From Siphonodentalium dalli (lineage: Eukaryota; Mollusca; Scaphopoda; Gadilida; Siphonodentaliidae): a stretch of 64,000 nucleotides of DNA. The position numbers were made by a program, and so were the translations under genes. Positions 36,491-45,871 of this stretch are shown piece by piece. Position 1 is the first letter of the stretch. The number at the start of each line of letters is the position of its first letter. The stretch lies in the NCBI GenBank assembly GCA_032622095.1, contig CP136061.1, positions 264,338,077-264,402,076 on the forward strand, written 5' to 3'. The notes beneath the pieces were generated by a model. That model did not search any database and was not told the origin of the DNA. It was given only the letters and a program-made list of their open reading frames with translations.

Positions 36491-37015
36491 TAGTAATGGT
36501 GGCCACTATGGCCCAGTACCCCCCAGAGATGGCCACTATGGCCCAGTACCCCCCAGAGATGGCCACTATGGCCCAGTACCCCCCAGAGATGGCCACTATG
36601 GCCCAGTACCCCCCAGATGCTGGCACTATGGCCCAGTACTGGGCCATAGTGCCAGCATCTGGGGGGTACTGGGCCATAGTGGCCATCTCTGGGGGGGTAC
36701 TGGGCCATAGTGGCCATCTCTGGGGGGTACTGGGCCATAGTGGCCATCTCTGGGGGGGTACTGGGCCATAGTGGCCATCTCTGGGGGGTACTGGGCCATA
36801 GTGGCCATCTCTGGGGGGTACTGGGCCATAGTTGCCACCTGAGGATAGATATTCCTGTCATTGATGTGATACTTCTGATCGAAAAAATGAAAATGGACTT
36901 AGACATTTTTTCATTACTAATTTAAAAGTTTGTTTAATTCTGACCAGAGATGGCACATCGACACGAACATAATCAATTGGTAGGGATCCTACAGTGAAAA
37001 CGATTTTGTTGAAAT
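36491..37015. repeat. Left Polinton terminal repeat with fold-back satellite
   Basis: Four 30-bp units (from 36501) run towards a perfect 46-bp palindrome (36615-36660, centre AGT/ACT), then about six units run in the opposite direction to about 36838, then about 175 bp of unique sequence to 37015. The right end mirrors the inner part. A second, partial copy of the unique part follows at 37020-37095. Confidence 0.88.
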
Positions 37016-37169
37016 ATGCCCCCCTGAGGATAGATATTCCTGTCATTGATGTGATATTTCTGATCGAAAAAATGAAAATGGACTTAGAATTATTTTTTTT
37101 TCAAAAGGAAAATCTCACTTTGGAAAATATCAATTAGCAATCAAGAGTTTTTCTTTTCGAATATTTGGT

Positions 37170-37185
37170 GGCCCTGAAAAGGGCC
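37170..37185 (-). terminator. Histone-type mRNA 3' stem-loop
   Basis: On the minus strand GGCCCTTTTCAGGGCC is followed by ACCA, 19 bases after the stop of the OTU-like gene. It fits the animal replication-dependent histone consensus: six-base stem, TTTC loop, ACC flank. Confidence 0.85.
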
Positions 37186-37204
37186 GTTTTATTTTTGTTA
37201 TAGT

Positions 37205-37666
37205 TTAGAATCCGCCACATTGAACTTCTTTGTTCGACAAAACTTCAATTGATTTGTCTCCTCTCATCCATATTTCGCATTCACAATAATGCTCGTTGCA
37301 AACGTGGGGGATCCACACTAGAGGTATTGATGTCTTGAATTTTGGTGTTGATTTGTAGCCGCCTTTGGTAGCATCAAACATGACGATAGGTCGCTGTATA
37401 ACAGTCGCCGCTAATTCAACTATCAATCTTGATTCGGCCAAAAGTGGTGAGTGCCGTAAGTCTTGCGCCGACGCCCCAAGTTCGTCACTCTCTGTGTAGT
37501 ACAGGTCAACCACCGCATCTCTCAGAAACATTCATCTATCGGTCGTCCCGTAAACCGCAACGCTGAGTGCCCTCCAAAATAGAGATATTTCTTCACCGTA
37601 CACTGCTTTACAGTATACCCCCTGGACCATCATCTCGTTAAGATCTGTTATGTTTACAGCAGTCAT
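37205..37666 (-). pseudogene. OTU-like cysteine protease domain protein, one in-frame stop
   Basis: From ATG at 37664-37666 the frame reads 44 codons, meets TGA at 37532-37534, and continues in the same phase for 108 codons to 37205. The start ATG lies at the edge of the 591-bp repeat in the same place as that of the 39085-39273 gene. The pattern ISLFWRALSVAVYG with following LRDAVVDLYY matches the N-terminal part of OTU deubiquitinases, with Ser where the catalytic Cys is expected. NEHYCECEIW near the end fits the catalytic His region. OTU proteases remove ubiquitin. The fold assignment is by motif only. Its 3' end carries a histone-type stem-loop. Confidence 0.6.
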
Positions 37667-38254
37667 CTTTGAATGCAGAATAAATTGTTCACGATCGTGT
37701 TTGAACATATATCACGATTGCGCGGACGGTAGAGAAAGCACATGTCGCATTGACGTTAAAAATGACAAATGCTTCCTGGCGTTGTGTTTCTTTACAGTGT
37801 ATTATCTGTTAGTTTTACTATTTCGATATGTTATAGATTAAATTCATGATAGTATATGCAATTAATTAAGATGTTTTTAACATATGAATTCATCTTCGTT
37901 CATAAACGATGACCAAGTAAAGTTATCAATTGTAATGATGACGAAAAATGTTCAGTATGTTTCTTGTGTTCAGTTTTATGTATAAAATATGTACATTTCC
38001 AAAAACAAAAAAGAAAACATTCCATATTTTCCTAACGAGATAACAAATATATCAAATCATGTTTACCAAATAATAGATAATGATCTAACGAAATTAAAAA
38101 CATTTGTTTGATCGCTATACAATAATGATCAAGAAAAATATGAATGCTGATCCGTCTCTGAAAAAACACAACTTGAGGAAATATTTGTCAATTTTAACGT
38201 CAAAGTATTATGTGATTTCATTGACGCCCGTGTCAAATGTATATAAATATTTTC
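37664..38254. repeat. 591-bp direct repeat, bidirectional promoter region, copy A
   Basis: Near-identical to 39271-39865. It lies between the minus-strand OTU-like gene and the plus-strand gene at 38291. A TATA-like TATATAAATA near 38240-38250 is about 45 bases before the plus-strand ATG. Confidence 0.85.
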
Positions 38255-38290
38255 GAATTTGATCAACGTTACATTGCATTGCTATCAAAG

Positions 38291-38779
38291 ATGGATCCGT
38301 TAACAGAATTTCATCAGAGTGAGATATACAGTAATCCTGTTGCCCAGAATACATATGCGGCACCACAGTCAACAGGCCAAGCTAATACGACAATGACTAT
38401 AGGTGGTGATACACTCATTTTAAAAGCGATTTTAGATGAACTGAGATGTCTTCGCAGGGATATTGACGTGAAAACACAAGTAACGCATCAAGTAGTGAAA
38501 GTGAATCTTCGTTTCGTTGCAGAAGAGATAGATATACCAATCAGGGTTCATGATGTTCAGAGATCGAAAGAACAGAAACAGATCAAAAAAGAAAAAATAT
38601 TGGCGGCGAAAGAAAAAGAACCTAAAAGTATCATGAAGCCTTCTACTGAGACAAAAGTCAGATTTCGTCTTCCTTGTAAAGAATCTAAAGATACAGAGAA
38701 AAGTGATGAATTCGCAAAAGCTATCGGTTCTCATGGGAAAGATATGTCAACATATAAGAAAAACACAAAACGATGTTAA
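38291..38779 (+). CDS. Unknown Polinton accessory protein (162 aa)
   Basis: I chose the ATG at 38291 because an upstream in-frame ATG at 38237 lies within the TATA-like element. The protein has a polar N-terminus, a helical middle (residues about 50-95) and a very basic C-terminal half rich in Lys, suggesting nucleic-acid binding or nuclear location. No family recognised. It forms a divergent pair with the OTU-like gene, and its transcript would end in a histone-type stem-loop at 38802. Confidence 0.65.
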   Translation: MDPLTEFHQSEIYSNPVAQNTYAAPQSTGQANTTMTIGGDTLILKAILDELRCLRRDIDVKTQVTHQVVKVNLRFVAEEIDIPIRVHDVQRSKEQKQIKKEKILAAKEKEPKSIMKPSTETKVRFRLPCKESKDTEKSDEFAKAIGSHGKDMSTYKKNTKRC

Positions 38780-38801
38780 AGTCAGATGATAATTTTAAAA
38801 C

Positions 38802-38817
38802 GGCCCTTTTCAGGGCC
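38802..38817 (+). terminator. Histone-type mRNA 3' stem-loop
   Basis: GGCCCTTTTCAGGGCC preceded by AAAAC and followed by ACACACA, 22 bases after the stop of the 38291-38779 gene. Sequence and spacing fit animal histone genes. Confidence 0.88.
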
Positions 38818-39027
38818 ACACACATTTCCCAAAAGGTTACTCTTTCCTTGCTGAAAAATCAAAAACACGATTGTTCAATTTATATTTTATTCAACAACAA
38901 ATATTTGCAAGTATATTTTGTTTTAAATTATTCGTGGCGTGATTTTTTCAAAACAAAACATAGGGTACAAAGAACATTATTAGTTCTTAAGCAATGCTAA
39001 AAGTTTTTCTTTTTGAAAAAATTGGTT
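38818..39027. other. Intergenic segment, partly repeated at 40277-40388
   Basis: The sequence after the stem-loop (CATTTCCCAAAAGGTTACTC and the following AT-rich part) matches that after 40276. No gene seen. Confidence 0.6.
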
Positions 39028-39043
39028 GGTCCTGAAAAGGACC
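39028..39043 (-). terminator. Histone-type stem-loop variant, second in tandem
   Basis: On the minus strand GGTCCTTTTCAGGACC followed by AACCAA. The stem has one changed but still paired position (T-A for C-G), so base pairing is kept. It lies 12 bases downstream of the 39056-39071 stem-loop. Confidence 0.75.
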
Positions 39044-39055
39044 GTTTTTGTTTTT

Positions 39056-39071
39056 GGCCCTGAAAAGGGCC
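39056..39071 (-). terminator. Histone-type mRNA 3' stem-loop
   Basis: On the minus strand GGCCCTTTTCAGGGCC, 13 bases after the stop of the 39085-39273 gene. Its 3' flank is AAAAAC and not ACCCA, so the tandem copy at 39028 may be the functional one. Confidence 0.78.
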
Positions 39072-39084
39072 GTTTTGTATGGCA

Positions 39085-39273
39085 TCAAAGTTCACGCCAC
39101 GATTTTCTTTTGAGACTTTTGCTTTTGTTCCACCGCTGTTGTTTTTTGCATATTTGCATAACCAGTTTTGCACTGGCGGTTACTTCTTTTGCGTGTCCGG
39201 CCCGCATTATCTGGGGTGTTAGCCCTATCGTTCCTCTTAGTATAGACATCAACGGTTCGGGGATTTCGGACAT
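39085..39273 (-). CDS. Unknown small basic Polinton protein (62 aa)
   Basis: The ATG at 39271-39273 sits exactly at the edge of the direct repeat, as the OTU-like gene does in copy A. This is why I prefer it to an overlapping frame of 69 codons (39092-39301). The C-terminal third is rich in Lys, Arg and Gln (WNKSKSLKRKSW), and no domain is recognised. Two histone-type stem-loops follow on the same strand. Confidence 0.5.
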   Translation of the reverse strand: MSEIPEPLMSILRGTIGLTPQIMRAGHAKEVTASAKLVMQICKKQQRWNKSKSLKRKSWREL

Positions 39274-39865
39274 CTTTGAATGCAGAATAAAAATTGTTCA
39301 CGGCCGTGTTTGAACATATATCACGATTGCGCGGGCGGTAGAGAAATCACATGTCGCATTGACGTTAAAAATGACAAATGCTTCCTGGCGTTGTGTTTCT
39401 TTACAGTGTATTATCTGTTAGTTTTACTATTTCGATATGTTATAGATTAAATTCATGATAGTATATGCAATTAATTAAGATGTTTTTAACATATGAATTC
39501 ATCTTCGTTCATAAACGATGACCAAGTAAAGTTGTCAATTGTAATGATGAAGAAAAATGTTCAGTATGTTTCTTGTGTTCAGTTTTATGTATAAAATATG
39601 TACATTTCCAAAAACAAAAAAGAAAAAACATTCCATATTTTCCTAACGAGATAACAAATATATCAAATCATGTTTACCAAATAATAGATAATGATCTAAC
39701 GAAATTAAAAACATTTGTTTGATCGCTATACAATAATGATCAAGAAAAATATGAATGCTGATCCATCTCTGAAAAAACACAACTTGAGGAAATATTTGTC
39801 AATTTTAACGTCAAAGTATTATGTGATTTCATTGACGCCCGTGTCAAATGTATAAAAATATTTTC
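39271..39865. repeat. 595-bp direct repeat, bidirectional promoter region, copy B
   Basis: Near-identical to 37664-38254, with only scattered changes and small indels. It lies between the minus-strand gene 39085-39273 and the plus-strand gene at 39891. TATAAAAATA at about 39851-39860 is the TATA-like element. Confidence 0.85.
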
Positions 39866-39890
39866 ACTTTTTCAGTGAACTTCATTCATT

Positions 39891-40241
39891 ATGCCGTCTC
39901 TAAAGAAATTTTTCAAGAAGTTATGGAGGAAGAGAGATTCGTCAGAGGAGACGAAAATAAGAACCTATAGGAAATGGCAGGATTCTCCTGAACAAAAGGT
40001 GGTACAGAAGCAGATGCTAAGAGATTTTCTGGCTCGGCGACGACCATCGGCTGAAGTATGTGATCAAGAATCAAGCAATCTTGATCTCGTGGAGATCTTG
40101 TCACAGACCAAGAAGAAAGATCTGTGCAATGCAGCGATTGACAGCTTCGCTCAGGCTGCTGCGGTGCACAGATCAAACCCTACTTGGTCTGTGACAATTA
40201 ATCCCAACGGGATATATCCTGATTTGGCAGAATTTTTATGA
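39891..40241 (+). CDS. Unknown Polinton accessory protein (116 aa)
   Basis: The ATG is 30-40 bases after the TATA-like element. The N-terminus (MPSLKKFFKKLWRKR) is a short basic amphipathic segment, and the rest is mixed with a helical region near residues 65-95. No family recognised. It is divergently paired with 39085-39273 and followed after 19 bases by a perfect histone-type stem-loop. Confidence 0.65.
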   Translation: MPSLKKFFKKLWRKRDSSEETKIRTYRKWQDSPEQKVVQKQMLRDFLARRRPSAEVCDQESSNLDLVEILSQTKKKDLCNAAIDSFAQAAAVHRSNPTWSVTINPNGIYPDLAEFL

Positions 40242-40260
40242 ATTCTGGAAAAGAAAAAAC

Positions 40261-40276
40261 GGCCCTTTTCAGGGCC
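40261..40276 (+). terminator. Histone-type mRNA 3' stem-loop (perfect consensus)
   Basis: GGCCCTTTTCAGGGCC preceded by AAAAAAC and followed directly by ACCCACA. This matches the animal histone 3' consensus in stem, loop and both flanks. Confidence 0.92.
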
Positions 40277-40388
40277 ACCCACATTTCCCAAAAAGGTTAC
40301 TCTTTCATAGCTGAAAAAAAACAAAACAAAACACGATTGTTCAATTCATAATTTATTCACAATATAATTTTCAAATGTTTGTATCGAT

Positions 40389-40973
40389 TCATTTATCTGT
40401 TTTTGGAATGTAGAATTGTCTCAGCTTCTTTTTCTTGGAAGTTTTCTTGGAATTTTCAAAATCTGGATGTTTATCTTCAGATTTGTTCTGTGAATCATTC
40501 GTAGGATCAACAGGTCGGGGTTGTTTGAAAACATCTGATGTTGTAGACATCTCTTCAGTTTTGATATCTGCATTTTGTTCTTGTGTTGTTACTGCTTGTA
40601 GACTTTTTTGTATAGTTTTCACATTTTTTTTGTCGTCGAAATCTGTTTTACATTGGAAGGACCAATGGGAGTCTTGTCCGCATTTGTAACAGTAACCATA
40701 TGGTGGTTTCCAATTTTTATCAGCTTTGTTTTTCTCTTTTTTCTCTTGCCATTGCATTTTGTTACAAAATTTAAACAAATCAGTAGAGATCTGTCTCAAT
40801 TCGACAAGATTATCTTGAATTTTTCTAGTCTGTAGTTGTGTAGATTTTTTTGAATCTTCTTTATGCAGCTCAATATAGCTCTCTTCAATAACTGCAGGCC
40901 TTGGTCTTTTTCTAACAATATCTTCTTCGCTGGCGGAGTCGTCTGAAACAGGTCTTTTGATTCTCTTAAACAT
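40389..40973 (-). CDS. CCHC zinc-knuckle protein, divergent to PolB
   Basis: A frame of 194 residues. The first 32 residues are the same as those of PolB except one (Arg/Ser at position 4), because both 5' ends lie in the arms of a large inverted repeat. Near residue 93 is a zinc knuckle CYKCGQDSHWSFQC, which usually binds single-stranded nucleic acid. The C-terminus is Lys-rich. A minus-strand AATAAA lies at 40352-40357. It may be a DNA- or RNA-binding helper of replication; this is inferred only. Confidence 0.75.
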   Translation of the reverse strand: MFKRIKRPVSDDSASEEDIVRKRPRPAVIEESYIELHKEDSKKSTQLQTRKIQDNLVELRQISTDLFKFCNKMQWQEKKEKNKADKNWKPPYGYCYKCGQDSHWSFQCKTDFDDKKNVKTIQKSLQAVTTQEQNADIKTEEMSTTSDVFKQPRPVDPTNDSQNKSEDKHPDFENSKKTSKKKKLRQFYIPKTDK

Positions 40974-41289
40974 TTTTGTCTTGAGTTTTTGTCAGCAAAA
41001 ACTATTGCGACTGGCTTCTTCGGAGTTGAAGTGTAAAGTGTATAATTACACAATTTTAACACCTGCTTTTTATAGCAGTCACGATGAAAAATGCTATAAA
41101 AGCAAGTGTAAAATTGTGTAATTATACACTTTACACTTCAACTCCGAAGAAGCCAGTCGCAATATTTTTTGCTGACAAAAACTCAAGACAAAAATGTTTA
41201 AGAGTATCAAAAGACCTGTTTCAGACGACTCCGCCAGCGAAGAAGATATTGTTAGAAAAAGACCAAGGCCTGCAGTTATTGAAGAGAGC
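40878..41289. repeat. About 200-bp inverted repeat with divergent TATA boxes
   Basis: Arms 40878-41077 and 41091-41289 are nearly identical inverted copies around a short centre. Each arm has GCTATAAAA near the centre, then about 95 bp of untranslated leader and the first 32 codons of a gene (CCHC protein to the left, PolB to the right). It acts most likely as a symmetric bidirectional promoter. Confidence 0.88.
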
Positions 41290-43080
41290 GAAATGGAAAC
41301 TGATAGTGGAGAAAGTGAAGAGAGCGATATGGAAACTGATAGGACAGAAAGTGAAGAGAGCGATATGGAAACTGATGGAGGAGAAAGTGAAGAAAGTTCT
41401 AGTGATGGTCAGATTGGACGCGGTCGAAGACAGAATAGAGAAATTGGTGGGAAGAGAAAGAGAAGTCTGGCTAGAGAGCGTGTTGTGTTCAATCCAACAA
41501 AATATTTCAAATTGGAGCTGAACTCGGAGAAATTTTCCAGAAAATTTAAATCAGCATCACGACAATTTGGTGTGAAATTCGAGAAATTTACAGATCCAAT
41601 CGAAAACATTCCAGAGATATTTGAGAAGTTGACAGAAGAATTGAAACAGAAATGTTCAGCAAATGAGAAGACAAGAATCAGAGTTACGATAAATCATCCA
41701 GGACTTGATATGAGCATTTTCATTCCATTCACAAAAGCCAGTGAATTGAATGGTGAGACACTCATGGATAATATTCAAAATGTGGTTCAATCAAATGCAG
41801 ACTTTACAATTGACGGTGCACTCAATTTCGAAATCTTCGTTACAGATATTCCGGAAGGTGGTACACGACACTCACTACATTATGGACCATTTGCAGACAA
41901 GAACAAGTTGACAAAAGTAAAAAGAAGTATTGTCCGGATTGAAAATGCTGATGATGTTATGTGTATGGCAAGATCTATTGTCGTCGGAATGTGTAAGGCA
42001 GATAGTGACGGATCTGCGTGCTGGTCAAAGAAATGGAAAAGAATAAGACAATCAATATACACAGCACAAACAGATGCAGCAAAAAATCTACTCAACCGTG
42101 CTGGCATTCCACACGATACAGTTTGCAGTATCAATGAGTTCCACAAGATTCAAGAAATATTGTATCCAGAATATGTTGTGAAAATTCACAATGAATTTGC
42201 TGGTGCTGGATTTCTATTTGAACCTGCAGAAATGTGTTCGGAGAGCAAATGTGTACACATCTACTACAACAACAATCACTTCGACACCATAACACCAATC
42301 AAAGGATTTCTAGGCACCAACTACTACTGCGAATTCTGTGACATGGGATTCAAAAGGCGTGGCGATCATCGATGCAGATTTGTTTGTGCATGCTGGTCAT
42401 CGACACAGTGTAATTTCACAAATTTGGTGAAGTGTAGAACGTGTCGACGATCATTCAGAAGTAAATCTTGTTTCGACAACCATTTGAAGACGGAAGGAAA
42501 ACAGAAAAGAAAAATATGTGATTTGGTTCAACTATGCAACAATTGTGATGGAGAAATTCTCATCAATAAATCATCCAGACATATATGTGCGGGGTTGAAG
42601 AAATGCAAACATTGCAAAGAAATCGTTGAAGCAGATCACAGGTGCTACATTCCAATATATGAATCACCGGAAAAGAAACCTGCAAAGATTCCATATGTAT
42701 TCTTTGACTTTGAATGCAGACAAGACACAGGTGTTCATATTCCAAACTTCTGTGTTGCACATACCGCTTGTGGAGATTGCATGTGCAAACCAATCGAAGA
42801 AAAATGTGAAACATGCGGACCGGATTCCAGAGAATTTGTATTCAAGGGTGACAACGTTTTAACAGACTTCACAAACTGGTTGTTCCATCAAGATCACAAA
42901 GGATGTGTTGCAATAGCACATAATGCTCAGGGATACGATGCACAGTTTCTACTTCAAGCACTCATACAAAGTGGAATTCATAAACCAGAACTGATCATGA
43001 ATGGAAACAAGATTCTCAGTTTAAAATGCAACAGCGTGAAAGTTATTGATTCTCTGAGTTTTCTGATGATGCCGCTTTAA
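41194..43080 (+). pseudogene. polB: Protein-primed DNA polymerase B, N-terminal part up to in-frame TAA
   Basis: A frame of 628 residues. Residues 30-85 are acidic and repetitive. Cys/His-rich segments near 378-460 look like zinc-binding modules. The 3'-5' exonuclease follows: motif I FFDFEC near 503 and motif II IAHNAQGYDAQF near 574. The frame stops at TAA 43078-43080, and the next codons in the same phase continue the polymerase. So a single nonsense change (or an uncorrected base error) splits the gene. PolB would copy the linear element using a terminal protein as primer. Confidence 0.9.
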
Positions 43081-45228
43081 AAATTTCCACAAACTTTTCA
43101 GCTGAATGAGATGGCGAAAGGACACTTTCCACATTGGGCGAATTCACCAAAGTTTCAAAATTACATTGGACCTTACTTGGCTTCTGATTACTACAAACCA
43201 GACATGATGAGCGTGGAAAATCGAGAGAAATTATTTGAATGGTACAATGAGAAAATAGAAAATTATGTGATATTCAACTTCCAAGAAGAGATAGAGAAGT
43301 ACTGCAAATCAGACGTGGATATTCTTCGCCGTGGATGTGGAAAATTCAGGAAATACATATTGGAAACAGAACAGATTGACCCGTTCATTGAGTCAATAAC
43401 ATTGGCGCAAGTTTGCAATTTGGCATGGAGGAAGAATTCAATGCCAGAGAAAACAATTGGAATCATTCCAGATGGTGGATACCCATGTGCTAAAAACTAT
43501 TCCATGAAAGCGATACGTTGGCTTCAACACCTATCATTGTCACGTTTGATAACAATCAAACATGCTTTGAATGGAGGAGAAATCAAGATTGGTGGACACT
43601 ACGTCGATGGATATGAGGAAGCCACAAGAACAGTTTTTGAGATGAATGGATGTCTGTTTCATGGATGTCCAAAATGTTACAACAACAGACAATACAAGAA
43701 TCCCTATACGATGCTCACCATGGAAGAATTATATACAAGAACTCAACAGAAGAAAGATGAACTGGAAAGTCTTGGTTACAGAGTTGAATCAATTTGGGAG
43801 CATCAGATCGACGAAAGAATGAAATCGGATGTGAAATTCAAACAACAAATGGAATCTTTCTACAAACATCGAGACCCTATTTTGCCAAGAGAAGCATTGT
43901 TTGGTGGACGTACAAATGCCATCAAATTGTACGAGGAAATTGATCAAGATTCCACAAAAGAAATCAAGTTTATCGATGTGTGTTCGTTGTATCCATATTG
44001 CAACAAATATAAATTCTACCCTGTTGGACATCCAGAAATTTTGAGCCAAGAGCAGATCGATCAAGAACACATTAGAGACTATGCGGGACTTATTAAATGT
44101 ACAATTTTACCACCATCGAAATTGTATATTCCAGTTCTACCGATTCATTGTAACAAGAAAATGGTTTTTACTTTGTGTAACACTTGTGCCATCAATGAGG
44201 ACGAGACATGCAACCATTCAGAAGAAGATCGAGCTATAACCGGAGTGTGGACCACGCCAGAATTATTCAAAGCAATGGATGTTGGCTACAAAATACTTGA
44301 TGTGTACCAAATTTGGCATTGGACAGATTGGACAGATGAAATATACAAATCCTATATCGATAAACATCTAAAGATCAAACAGGAATGTAGTGGTTATCCA
44401 TTTGGTGTTGAGACAGAAGAACAGAAACAAACGTTTGTACAGGATTATTATGCAGCTGAGGGTATAAATTTGGAGAACATCGAGAAGAATCCAGGAAAAC
44501 GTCAAATATCTAAAATTATGATTAATTGTATATGGGGTAAGAATGCACAAAGAAATCTTATGTCAAAAACAGAGTATGTGGATAAACCATCACGTTATTT
44601 TGAATTGCTTACTAGTAACAATATAATTGTTCAAAATGTTACACTTCTTGATGGTGACAAATTCATTCTGGTAAATTATGTTGACATCTTAGATAATATT
44701 GAACCTCATCATTCAGCAAATGTTGTTGTTGCTTCTTTTGTTACAGCGTATGCAAGATTACAATTGTATAAAGTTTTAGAAAAACTTGGAGATAGAGTGC
44801 TGTATTTTGATACAGACAGCTGTATGTATGTCAGTGATCCATCAAAGAAGAACATCAAAACTATCGAAGGAAGATTGGGGAAATGGAGCGACGAACATCC
44901 AGATGCACAGATTGTCAAATTTGTTGGACTTGGGCCAAAGAACTACGGATATGAATACATCAAAGATGGGATAAGATACACCAAATGTAAGGTAAAAGGT
45001 ATCACTCTTGATTACAGTACAAGTCAAAAAGTTAATTTTGAAACAATGGTACAATGTGTTAATGATCGTGAAAATTTCAAAACTGTTGTTGAGTATCCTT
45101 CCAGAATTAAAAGACAAAAGAACCATCAATTGATTAGTGAGTGTCAAACCAAAACTTTCAGATCGGTGTACACAAAACGAAAACTCGTCAATGGTATTCA
45201 TACATATCCATACGGATGGAGATGTTGA
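43081..45228 (+). pseudogene. polB: Protein-primed DNA polymerase B, C-terminal catalytic part
   Basis: Same phase as the preceding part; the first internal Met is at 43111. Exonuclease motif III (YCKSDVDIL) is near residue 64 counted from that Met. Polymerase motif A IDVCSLYP is near 287, motif B INCIWGKNAQ near 470 and motif C YFDTDS near 564, so all catalytic residues are kept. The frame ends with YPYGWRC at 45228. On its own this part would lack exonuclease motifs I and II. Confidence 0.9.
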
Positions 45229-45244
45229 GTCATTTCATGTCAAG

Positions 45245-45838
45245 ATGTTGGCAGGAGTAGTACCTCCAGAAATTGCTGAGAAGATTTATGGATATTTGGT
45301 GGCACAGTCAACGCTTATTCCAGAGATAAAGAAGGAATTACAAGAAGTCTGGTTTGAAAGAGAAAAGAAAGCAATACTACGATGCTGTGATGTCGGCGAA
45401 TGTTTACAGAGATTGGCCTATATTGAGTCAGGTATATCTTCTCATTTCTCTCAAAAATATATTGAATCATTTATTAAATTCAAAACATTTTTTCTCATTG
45501 AAAAAATATCTGATTTTTGGATATTTGGTGGTGATCAACACCATTTAGATTTAGATTTAGGAACTTTTGATGAACATGACTATATTCATTATACAAAGTA
45601 TGAAGATCATTTTCCTCTTGCTGGGGGAACCTTTGAATCAGTTCCTAGGATCTATGGGTATTTGTTAACAAAAAAAATGTCAACATATGCAAAAATTAAA
45701 AACATTTTGGGGGATGATTTTTTTATTTACAGAACAAACAGAAGAATAGAAGACTATAATACTTGGATTATTGGAATGTTTGGAGATATTTACAGCTTTG
45801 GAAATTTCGGTTTAAAAACTAAATTCACACGTCGTTAA
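45245..45838 (+). CDS. Unknown Polinton protein (197 aa)
   Basis: I start it at ATG 45245, 17 bases after the PolB stop. The frame extends further upstream but only inside PolB. The protein is mixed alpha/beta in composition, without Cys clusters, signal peptide or membrane segment, and I do not recognise it. Position between PolB and ATPase in a tightly packed block suggests an element function. Confidence 0.65.
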   Translation: MLAGVVPPEIAEKIYGYLVAQSTLIPEIKKELQEVWFEREKKAILRCCDVGECLQRLAYIESGISSHFSQKYIESFIKFKTFFLIEKISDFWIFGGDQHHLDLDLGTFDEHDYIHYTKYEDHFPLAGGTFESVPRIYGYLLTKKMSTYAKIKNILGDDFFIYRTNRRIEDYNTWIIGMFGDIYSFGNFGLKTKFTRR

Positions 45839-45871
45839 GTTCACTCTCTGATTAGACATCAAAGTGACAAC

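Noticed and set aside
36487-36906. Repetitive frames with WAIVAISGGY-like units at both Polinton ends
   Set aside because: Translation of the 30-bp terminal satellite in several frames; not part of a conserved gene.
37170-40276. GC-rich hairpins as bacterial-type rho-independent terminators
   Set aside because: The surroundings are animal DNA, the loop and flanks fit the histone consensus exactly, and no consistent T-run follows the stem in transcript direction.
43078-43080. PolB stop as programmed recoding or an alternative genetic code
   Set aside because: Other genes of the element end normally at TAA and no recoding signal is evident, so a nonsense change or base error is simpler.
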